From: SFTJ01 sp905210415
Lineage (GTDB): Bacteria; Bacteroidota; Bacteroidia; Bacteroidales; Muribaculaceae
Direction of reading: 5' to 3'
NCBI GenBank assembly: GCA_902476295.1
Contig: CABSDC010000058.1
Location: 1-14,821 of the forward strand
DNA: 14,821 bases
Both the position numbers and the translations under genes were made by a program. Numbering within the stretch: position 1 is the stretch's first letter; each line of letters begins with the position of its first letter. The notes beneath the pieces were generated by a model, which was given only the letters and a program-made list of their open reading frames with translations, did not search any database and was not told the DNA's origin. Positions 8,244 to 13,875 of the stretch are shown in pieces.

Positions 8244-9266
8244 ATGAAGATTGCAATAGTTGGCGCCAGTGGCGCAGTAGGTCAGGAGTTCCTCCGCGTG
8301 TTGGACGAACAAGACTTTCAATTTGATGATATGGTGCTGTTTGGCTCGAAGCGCAGCGCCGGTCGTACTTTCACTTTTCGTGGTAAGGGCTATGTTGTGA
8401 AAGAGTTGCAGCATAACGACGATTTTAAGGATATTGATATTGCGTTTGTGTCGGCAGGTGCAGGTACGTCAAAGGAATATGCCGAGACAATCACCAAATA
8501 CGGCACTATAATGATTGATAATAGCAGCGCGTTTCGTATGGACGACGATGTTCCATTGGTGGTGCCTGAAGTAAATGGCGATGACGCTTTCAACACTCCT
8601 CGTGGCATTATTGCCAATCCAAACTGCACTACCATACAGATGGTGGTGGCGCTGAAGCCTCTCAACGACCTTTCGAAGATTCGTAGCGTGCATGTGGCTA
8701 CTTATCAGGCAGCCAGCGGTGCTGGTGCCGCAGCGATGCAAGAACTGGTTGACCAATATGCCGAAATTGCTGCCGGCAAGGAGGCTAAGGTTGAGAAGTT
8801 TGCCTATCAATTGGCATACAATGTGATTCCACACATCGATGTGTTTCAGCCAAACGATTACACCAAAGAGGAGATGAAGATGTATCACGAGACTCGCAAG
8901 ATAATGCACGAACCTAATATCCGCGTGAGTGCCACTTGCGTGCGTGTGCCTGTGATGCGTGCCCATAGCGAAGCCATTTGGATTGAAACAGAGCGCAAGA
9001 TTACTCCCGCAGAGGCTCGTGAGGCGTTTGCAAAGGCCGAAGGCGTGGTTGTGGTAGATGAACCAGCAGAGAAGCAATATCCAATGCCATTGTTTGTGGC
9101 AGATAAGGATCCTGTGTATGTGGGTCGTATTCGCGAAGACATCGCTACCGACAACGGGTTGACATTCTGGCTCGTTGGCGACCAAATCAAGAAGGGCGCA
9201 GCCCTAAATGCCGTGCAGATAGCGCAGTATATGATAAAGAATGGTTGGAAACCAGCCGCAAAGTGA
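8244..9266 (+). CDS. asd: Aspartate-semialdehyde dehydrogenase
   Basis: The product is 340 residues, the usual length. It reduces L-aspartyl-4-phosphate to aspartate semialdehyde with NADPH, the branch point to lysine/diaminopimelate, threonine and methionine, and acts in the cytoplasm. The N-terminal nucleotide-binding loop is GASGAVGQ (residues 7-14). The catalytic cysteine is C128 in NPNCTT, Q154 lies in TYQAASGAG, and the catalytic histidine is H241 in VMRAHSEA. The family signature around the cysteine and the RVPVMRAHSE segment make the call secure. The gene is alone on its strand and convergent with argB across a shared terminator. The ATG follows its promoter by 30 nt and no earlier in-frame start fits. 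Confidence 0.95.
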   Translation: MKIAIVGASGAVGQEFLRVLDEQDFQFDDMVLFGSKRSAGRTFTFRGKGYVVKELQHNDDFKDIDIAFVSAGAGTSKEYAETITKYGTIMIDNSSAFRMDDDVPLVVPEVNGDDAFNTPRGIIANPNCTTIQMVVALKPLNDLSKIRSVHVATYQAASGAGAAAMQELVDQYAEIAAGKEAKVEKFAYQLAYNVIPHIDVFQPNDYTKEEMKMYHETRKIMHEPNIRVSATCVRVPVMRAHSEAIWIETERKITPAEAREAFAKAEGVVVVDEPAEKQYPMPLFVADKDPVYVGRIREDIATDNGLTFWLVGDQIKKGAALNAVQIAQYMIKNGWKPAAK

Positions 9267-9290
9267 TAGTTTCTGAAAATATTAGATAAC

Positions 9291-9323
9291 AAAAAAAGGC
9301 ATCGCAGCAGCGGTGCCTTTTTT
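9291..9323. terminator. Bidirectional intrinsic terminator between asd and argB
   Basis: GGCATCGC (9298-9305) pairs with GCGGTGCC (9310-9317), with one G-T wobble and an AGCA loop. A7 on the 5' side and T6 on the 3' side flank it, so each strand reads a stem followed by a T run. It ends both convergent transcripts, 24 nt after asd and 25 nt after argB. Confidence 0.9.
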
Positions 9324-9348
9324 ATATACCATAGATGATGTAGTGAGT

Positions 9349-10122
9349 TTACTTTACTAAGTGCGAGCCTTTGGTGAGGTCGTAGAGGTTGCCGGCTTTG
9401 GTGATAAGCACTTCTTTTACGCCGGCATCGAGTGTGGCAAAAGCGTTGTCGAGCTTTGGCAACATTCCTCCTGACACAATGCCCTCGCTGCGCAGTGAGG
9501 CGTAGAGAGCAGGGTCGATTGTCGGAATCACGCTGCTGTCGTCGTTCTCGTCGCGAAGCACGCCTTCTTTCTCAAAGCAGAACACCAACCTTACATCATA
9601 TAGCGGAGCGAGCGCTTTGGCGGTTTCTCCAGCCATGGTGTCGGCATTAGTGTTGAGAATGTGGCCCTTGCCATCGTGGGTGAGAGGCGCTATCACTGGC
9701 ACTACGCCGGTGTCGATAAGCCCTTTGAGCGCTGTTGGGCAAGCTTGCTTAACATCGCCAACCCAACCGTAATCGATGGTTTTCATCGGGCGTTTGTCGC
9801 TAAGCAGAATGTTCATGTCAGCGCCAGTCATACCCAAGGCGTTCACGCCACGAGCTTGCAGCCCGGCCACGATATTTTTGTTTACTAAGCCGCCATACAC
9901 CATTGTCACCACTTCGAGCATATCGTCGTCGGTGATGCGACGTCCGTCCACCATCTTGGTGACGATGCCCAGACGTTCTGCCATGTGTGTGGCCAATCTA
10001 CCGCCGCCGTGCACGAGCAGTTTTTTGCCCTCAATCGATGCAAAATCTCGTAGCAGAGCAGCCAAGGTGGCGGGTTCTTCGCAGATTTTACCGCCAACCT
10101 TTACTATTGTGAGTTGTTCCAT
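9349..10122 (-). CDS. argB: Acetylglutamate (or N-succinylglutamate) kinase
   Basis: The product is 257 residues, close to the arginine-insensitive E. coli enzyme (258). It lacks the N-terminal helix extension of feedback-inhibited NAGKs. It phosphorylates the gamma-carboxyl of an N-acylated glutamate in arginine synthesis. Family features are the N-terminal VKVGGK (K8, G10-G11), HGGGR (38-42), the substrate loop MVDGRRITD, the NTNAD pentapeptide (157-161) and SGGMLPKL (217-224) with K223 at the phosphate site. In Bacteroides fragilis the pathway is known to run with succinylated intermediates, so the natural substrate here may be N-succinylglutamate. The sequence alone does not settle this. 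The gene begins 14 nt after prfB and is probably co-transcribed with it, an unusual pairing of translation and arginine genes. Confidence 0.92.
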   Translation of the reverse strand: MEQLTIVKVGGKICEEPATLAALLRDFASIEGKKLLVHGGGRLATHMAERLGIVTKMVDGRRITDDDMLEVVTMVYGGLVNKNIVAGLQARGVNALGMTGADMNILLSDKRPMKTIDYGWVGDVKQACPTALKGLIDTGVVPVIAPLTHDGKGHILNTNADTMAGETAKALAPLYDVRLVFCFEKEGVLRDENDDSSVIPTIDPALYASLRSEGIVSGGMLPKLDNAFATLDAGVKEVLITKAGNLYDLTKGSHLVK

Positions 10123-10136
10123 AATAAAACTGCCGA

Positions 10137-11255
10137 TTATTCAGCCTCTGCTCCGGCAAATTCCATAAGGAAAGCCTTGATGAAATCGTCGAGGTCGCCG
10201 TCCATCACACCGTTTACGTCGCTTGTCTGATAGTTGGTGCGGTGGTCTTTCACGCGACGGTCGTCGAACACGTAACTGCGTATCTGTGAACCCCATTCGA
10301 TTTTCATCTTGCTGTCTTCAATCTTGCGTTGTTCGGCACGGCGGTGCTGGAGTTCCTTCTCGTAGAGGATTGACTTCAAGTTGCGGATAGCGTTCTCTCG
10401 GTTCTTAGGTTGGTCGCGAGTCTCGGTGTTTTCCACCAAGATTTCTTCCTCTTCGCCAGTATAAGGGTCCTTGTATTGGTAGCGGATACGCACACCCGAT
10501 TCCACCTTGTTGACGTTCTGGCCGCCTGCGCCACCGCTTCGGAAGGTATCCCAAGAGATGCAAGCAGGGTCGAGCTTGATTTCGATAGTGTCGTCGATAA
10601 GCGGAGTGACAAACACCGAAGCAAACGATGTCATGCGCTTGCCTTGCGCGTTGTAAGGCGACACGCGCACAAGACGGTGCACACCGTTTTCGCTTTTGAG
10701 GTAGCCGTATGCAAAGTCGCCGGTGATATCTATTGTCACCGACTTGATGCCAGCTTCATCACCCTCGATGAGGTGAGCGATAGCCGTTTTGTAGCCATGA
10801 CGCTCAGCCCAACGCAGATACATGCGCATAAGCATCGAAGCCCAGTCTTGAGCCTCTGTACCACCCGCGCCGGCATTGATTTTCAGCACAACATCCATCT
10901 TGTCTTCTTCTTGGCGAAGCATATTGCGGAGTTCGAGTTTTTCCACCTTGTCGAGCGCCTTAGCATAAAGGTCGTCGAGTTCGGCCTCAGTGAGAAGTTC
11001 TTCCTTAACGAAGTCCACACCAAGTACTACTTCATCGACGAGGCTTGCCACCTCTTCATAACCTTCAATCCAGAAGCGAAGTGTTTTCACCTTGCGCATT
11101 TGGGCTTCGGCAGCCTTTTGGTCGTTCCAGAAATCAGGCACATGTGTGCGAAGTTCTTCTTCTTCCATTTCCACGCGCTTGCCGTCGATGTCGAGGTATC
11201 GCTTCAGCGCATTGCTGCGCTCTTGGAGGGTCTTTTTTTGATCTTGTGTAATCAC
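10137..11255 (-). CDS. prfB: Peptide chain release factor 2
   Basis: The product is 372 residues and is class I release factor RF2, which reads UAA and UGA and triggers peptidyl-tRNA hydrolysis. The GGQ motif is at residues 244-246 in RSGGAGGQNVNK. The codon-recognition tripeptide is at 199-201 and reads SPY rather than the E. coli SPF. My recollection is that SPYNAQGKRMTSF is common in Bacteroidetes RF2. The class-wide NAGAGGTEAQDW segment (128-138) is intact. The start is GTG (11253-11255). An in-frame TAG lies upstream, overlapping the promoter, and no ATG, GTG or TTG lies between them. The reading frame is continuous: the position where many prfB genes carry CTT TGA C for autoregulatory +1 frameshifting reads CTC GAC here (RYLDID), so that control is absent. 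It is the first gene of a probable prfB-argB operon. Confidence 0.95.
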   Translation of the reverse strand: MITQDQKKTLQERSNALKRYLDIDGKRVEMEEEELRTHVPDFWNDQKAAEAQMRKVKTLRFWIEGYEEVASLVDEVVLGVDFVKEELLTEAELDDLYAKALDKVEKLELRNMLRQEEDKMDVVLKINAGAGGTEAQDWASMLMRMYLRWAERHGYKTAIAHLIEGDEAGIKSVTIDITGDFAYGYLKSENGVHRLVRVSPYNAQGKRMTSFASVFVTPLIDDTIEIKLDPACISWDTFRSGGAGGQNVNKVESGVRIRYQYKDPYTGEEEEILVENTETRDQPKNRENAIRNLKSILYEKELQHRRAEQRKIEDSKMKIEWGSQIRSYVFDDRRVKDHRTNYQTSDVNGVMDGDLDDFIKAFLMEFAGAEAE

Positions 11256-11288
11256 GCTGTTGAAATATGTTGATAGTGAATAATTTGT

Positions 11289-11296
11289 CCAAAACT
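11289..11296 (-). promoter_or_regulatory. Bacteroidetes -7 promoter element for prfB-argB
   Basis: The minus strand reads TAGTTTTG, an exact TAnnTTTG match, 34 nt before the prfB GTG. Its TAG is also the in-frame stop that limits how far prfB could extend. Confidence 0.5.
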
Positions 11297-11406
11297 ACGC
11301 CATGCAGAGCATGCCGCGGGGCAATTGCGAATGCAAAATTAATCAATTTCTTGCTAAATACATAATATTTAGAGATGTGAGTGGAAAAATAATTGTGGCT
11401 AATCTG

Positions 11407-11436
11407 TTGCTTTACAGAAGGAAATGCTTATCTTTG
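11407..11436 (+). promoter_or_regulatory. Bacteroidetes-type promoter of the unknown gene cassette
   Basis: TTG (11407-11409) and TATCTTTG (11429-11436) are 19 nt apart, the spacing described for -33/-7 promoters of Bacteroides. This is the most complete promoter in the window. The -7 box ends 30 nt before the ATG at 11466, the same distance seen at asd. An upstream in-frame ATG at 11424 would lie inside the promoter and is unlikely to be used. Confidence 0.65.
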
Positions 11437-11465
11437 TGATATTAATAATTTTAATGGAAAAAAGT

Positions 11466-11698
11466 ATGGATTACGACGACAATGATGATTTTGATGACAA
11501 CAACAGAGATGATGGTCATTTGGGCTTATCGTTTTTACTTGCGTGGTTGAATCCTTCGGGTCACGAAGGCTCTTTTTTGAGCGTACCGCCTATTATTGGT
11601 GGCGAATATTTGTGTTTAACCTTAAAGTGGGATTGATACTTGCCGCTATTGGAGTGGTGGGAGCTTTGGTGATCGTCGCTGTCAGAAGCTGCTCGTGA
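11466..11698 (+). CDS. Small acidic single-pass membrane protein, read across a -1 frameshift (unknown function)
   Basis: I do not recognise this gene. In the first frame an ATG at 11466 opens an acidic N-terminus (MDYDDNDDFDDNNRDD) followed by GLSFLLAWLNP, and the frame ends at TGA 11634-11636 (56 residues). A -1 shift at the run T TTT TTG (11573-11579) instead continues into FERTAYYWWRIF and then a hydrophobic helix (GLILAAIGVVGALVIVAV) ending RSCS before TGA 11696-11698, 77 residues in all. The shifted tail reads like real protein: an aromatic/basic flank then a membrane helix. The zero-frame tail does not. One missing T in a 7-T run would have the same effect. The start was chosen by promoter distance, and ATG 11454 is an in-frame alternative. 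It is the first gene of the cassette. The zero-frame end could also be real. Confidence 0.5.
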
Positions 11699-11722
11699 TA
11701 TCGGTACCTTTTCCTTGCATCG

Positions 11723-11730
11723 AAAGGTGG
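11723..11730 (+). promoter_or_regulatory. Ribosome binding site deciding the start of the 46-residue gene
   Basis: AAAGGTGG lies 9 nt before the ATG at 11740. It favours that start over the in-frame GTG at 11695, which lacks a comparable site. That GTG does overlap the TGA of the frameshifted upstream gene as GTGA, so coupled initiation there remains possible. Confidence 0.5.
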
Positions 11731-11739
11731 GTGAATCAT

Positions 11740-11880
11740 ATGAATGAGCACGATAATTCGGATGGCTCTGGCGGATTTGGGTATCATGTGGAATATGATG
11801 ATGGTTTAAACCCTGATGCTTTGTGGAGAATGATAAATGAAGGCTATAATCCAAAGAAAAAAGGTGATGAAAAAATCTAA
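11740..11880 (+). CDS. Small hydrophilic protein, 46 residues (unknown function)
   Basis: I do not recognise this gene. It encodes an acidic, glycine-rich N-terminal half (MNEHDNSDGSGGFG, VEYDDGLNPDALW) and a lysine-rich end (NPKKKGDEKI). There is no signal peptide or membrane segment, so it is probably cytoplasmic if made. Its acidic Asp/Asn-rich start loosely resembles that of the small membrane protein upstream, but I would not call them homologous. A start at GTG 11695 would give 61 residues. The stop codon overlaps the next gene by 14 nt, which suggests translational coupling within one operon. It is short enough that it could be a remnant or a leader-like frame. Confidence 0.45.
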   Translation: MNEHDNSDGSGGFGYHVEYDDGLNPDALWRMINEGYNPKKKGDEKI

Positions 11881-12526
11881 ATGGTTGTTATTGACACTGT
11901 TTCTTTGTTGCATGATACAGGGTGCATTGGCAGAGGAAAACTTTAGTGATAATGTGAGAAAAGACCTTATAAGGGAGTGGGTCGTCACACGCAAGCCAAT
12001 GCTGATAAGGTCGTCAAGGTTCGCAGACTCGAAGTTTCCTTATTTTCCTGGATTTGAAGATTATCCACGGGCATTTTCGGAAGGAATGGTTGTTAAGGGA
12101 AGAGGATATATCTCGTATGAAGTGGATATGACGGACTATTCGTTATATTCTTATGTGACAGAAGAAAACATACAACGATTTTCTGCAACGTGTGACAGCA
12201 TATATTTGAGAAACGTGGTAAAATATGTAAAATATGTGCCTGACAATAATGAAAATAATTCGAGGTATTATATTGTTACATATATTCCAACGGATGATGT
12301 AGCGGAAAGTGTGACCAGATGTAAGAACGAGGGTTGCCTGTCTGCAAATAAGCATCTTACAGGTATAGTCATAAAATATGATTTAGAGGGAATTTTTTGT
12401 GGCGGTTTTGTGTATAAGGAAGGTAAACAGATAAGAGAAATCGCAAAAAATAAGGTCGGCGAAAAATTACGTTTAAAAAGGGTGCAAAGAAAGCGTGAAA
12501 TAAATGGCGGAGGGAAAGTGATATGA
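11867..12526 (+). CDS. Exported protein of unknown function, short paralog A
   Basis: I do not recognise the family. The 219-residue product begins with a signal peptide (MKKSKWLLLTLFLCCMIQGALA, likely cut before EEN), so it should reach the periplasm or cell surface. I see no lipobox in the expected place. The mature part has four cysteines (109, 152, 157, 178). The gene is a distant paralog of the next one: FPYFP (57-61), YISYEVDMTD (81-90), an FVYKEGKQI-like strand and KLRL (200-203) all recur in order in its neighbour. Paralog A ends where the neighbour continues into a second region, so A looks like an N-terminal-half version. An in-frame ATG at 11837 lies upstream, but ATG 11867 starts the signal peptide directly and has AAGG just before it. 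The gene overlaps the 46-residue gene by 14 nt and the next gene by 4 nt. Confidence 0.75.
   Translation: MKKSKWLLLTLFLCCMIQGALAEENFSDNVRKDLIREWVVTRKPMLIRSSRFADSKFPYFPGFEDYPRAFSEGMVVKGRGYISYEVDMTDYSLYSYVTEENIQRFSATCDSIYLRNVVKYVKYVPDNNENNSRYYIVTYIPTDDVAESVTRCKNEGCLSANKHLTGIVIKYDLEGIFCGGFVYKEGKQIREIAKNKVGEKLRLKRVQRKREINGGGKVI
12509..12514 (+). promoter_or_regulatory. Strong Shine-Dalgarno site for paralog B
   Basis: GGAGGG lies 8 nt before the ATG at 12523, inside the end of paralog A. That spacing, with the ATGA start/stop overlap, favours 12523 over the in-frame ATG at 12538. It is notable because Bacteroidetes genes often lack a strong Shine-Dalgarno sequence. Confidence 0.6.
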
Positions 12527-13620
12527 GAGATAGGGCGATGAAATTATCAGTGTGCCTCATGGCTATTATCTTGCTGTCTTTTGGGCAGTATGCAACGGCT
12601 GCGGAAGGACTAACAGATGAGCAGATTGTGGAAAAGGCTCGTGGAAATATAAGTGCTGATATGTGGGCGATTCAACCAGATGAAACGGCGATAGATAGAG
12701 ATTTCCCATATTTTCCATGTTTCTTTGGTCAGATTGATTGGAGCAAGGGAAAAATCGAAAGGGTAAATGAAAGAGTGTCGTATGAACTGGATATTACAGG
12801 GAATGTGTTACAGACTTTTGTATCGAAAGAGAGTCTTGCGGAATATAATAGGACTAATGATGCCAGATATGTATATAACTCAGTGCATTACATATATGAA
12901 GCTGATAGGGATGGCAAAAATGAAGCAGGTGTAATAATGGTAGTTGTGCCGTCGAAAGAATATGCTGATAGCGGAAGGCTTGGGATGGAATGTACTGATT
13001 GGAATATAGAGCCGAACTTTTCGGGGCATATTTTATATCTTTTCACGAGCGGACTTTTTTATTATGGCAATGAGTATAGGGATGGCAAGATTGTGGCAAA
13101 AGTTGTGTCAAAATCTGAAGGTGCATATTTCAGTAGAGGAAAAAATAACGAAAAGTTGCGTTTAGAAAGGCATCTTGGCAAGATAAGGGTGACTCGAGGT
13201 GCGGATGGTGAAGTCAAGGTGACAACAACAAAATATAATACTATGGCAGGAACATGCTTCGTGATGAATGATGAGAATGTCTTGCCATATAAAAAGACGC
13301 TTAAAGAAGGTGGCGGTGTGATATATGAAAGCATTCAGGATAGTCTCACCTCACAGATGCAAGTATATTACAATGATAGTATGCCGTGGTTGTTTGGGAC
13401 TTGTGCTGAGGAATCTTATTGTACAAAAGCTGTAAAAGCTATTAGAAAATACGGCCTGTCAGACAAACAAATTCAAGAATTAGACTCATTGAAAAGACCA
13501 ATGAGTGGTTGCCATGTGAATTTATATTTTGATAAATACCGAAAATTGAGGAGAGTTTCGCTCTGGGTACATGAAGGTGCAAATAAAATCATAGAGTCCG
13601 AGCCGAATGGCGTGGCCTGA
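12523..13620 (+). CDS. Exported protein of unknown function, long paralog B
   Basis: I do not recognise the family. The 365-residue product has a signal peptide (MKLSVCLMAIILLSFGQYATA after a short RDRA lead, cut before AEG), so it is exported. Residues about 31-225 match paralog A in order (FPYFP at 61-65, RVSYELDITG at 84-93, EYRDGKIV at 184-191, KLRL at 211-214). Residues about 240-365 form a second region absent from A, including GCHVNLYFDKYRKLRRVSLWV. The mature protein has six cysteines (66, 157, 245, 294, 300, 330), consistent with disulfides but not proof of them. The frame closes at TGA 13618-13620, yet the same frame stays open for 54 more codons that look like the natural end of the protein. 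The gene may therefore be cut short by a nonsense mutation, or read through. It overlaps paralog A by 4 nt (ATGA), so translation is probably coupled. Confidence 0.75.
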   Translation: MRDRAMKLSVCLMAIILLSFGQYATAAEGLTDEQIVEKARGNISADMWAIQPDETAIDRDFPYFPCFFGQIDWSKGKIERVNERVSYELDITGNVLQTFVSKESLAEYNRTNDARYVYNSVHYIYEADRDGKNEAGVIMVVVPSKEYADSGRLGMECTDWNIEPNFSGHILYLFTSGLFYYGNEYRDGKIVAKVVSKSEGAYFSRGKNNEKLRLERHLGKIRVTRGADGEVKVTTTKYNTMAGTCFVMNDENVLPYKKTLKEGGGVIYESIQDSLTSQMQVYYNDSMPWLFGTCAEESYCTKAVKAIRKYGLSDKQIQELDSLKRPMSGCHVNLYFDKYRKLRRVSLWVHEGANKIIESEPNGVA

Positions 13621-13785
13621 CTTTGGAAGGCGGTATGTAGCGTTCGTCTACCAGCCTTTCCTCATAAGATTGCAAAGAGCGACAAATATTTATTCCATAG
13701 GATTCTGCCAATAAAGCAGGTGGGTGCGAATATATCAGATGCGGATATTGAGGCGACGTTGCCGGTAATTGTGCCGGTGAAATGA
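13621..13785 (+). pseudogene. In-frame continuation of paralog B beyond its TGA (54 codons)
   Basis: Directly after the TGA at 13618-13620 the same frame is open to TGA 13783-13785. The translation includes LWKAVCSVRLPAFPHK and KYLFHRILPIKQ, with alternating hydrophobic and charged residues typical of a folded C-terminus, and ends in VIVPVK. There is no convincing start codon or ribosome site of its own. The likely explanations are a nonsense mutation or sequence error in paralog B, or leaky reading of TGA C. The other plus-strand frames here are less protein-like, although one is open for about 35 codons, so this is a judgement. Confidence 0.5.
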
Positions 13786-13836
13786 TGGCGGTGCGCTTTC
13801 GTGGGGTGGTATGTTAGTATTTAGCGAAAAAATTGC

Positions 13837-13844
13837 TAACTTTG
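13837..13844 (+). promoter_or_regulatory. Bacteroidetes -7 promoter element for the antiporter gene
   Basis: TAACTTTG matches TAnnTTTG and ends 32 nt before the ATG at 13876. It is identical to the element before asd. A TTAG at 13814-13817, 19 nt upstream, is only a weak -33 candidate. Confidence 0.55.
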
Positions 13845-13875
13845 TTATCGCATAAACCATCTATTTAGAAAGAAT

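Noticed and set aside
8469..9185. Minus-strand open frame of 238 codons opposite asd
   Set aside because: His- and Cys-rich low-plausibility product entirely within a secure asd gene.
10410..11273. Long plus-strand open frame (287 codons) opposite prfB
   Set aside because: It is fully antisense to a clear RF2 gene. Its translation has no signal, domain or repeat I recognise, and long antisense frames are expected from the codon bias of the sense gene.
11424..11465. Upstream ATG that would add a hydrophobic MLIFVILIILM start to the first cassette gene
   Set aside because: The ATG lies within the -33/-7 promoter (11407-11436), so it should not be in the transcript. The hydrophobic stretch comes from A/T-rich promoter and leader sequence.
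13631..13735. Alternative frame after paralog B (reading MAWPDFGRRY, VAFVYQPFLI)
   Set aside because: It is open for only about 35 codons and has no ribosome site. The frame continuous with paralog B is longer and more protein-like, though this is a judgement by eye.
13758..13778. Short direct repeat GCCGGT...GCCGGT
   Set aside because: Two 6-nt copies 6 nt apart within a probable coding remnant. Too short to support an attachment site or operator.
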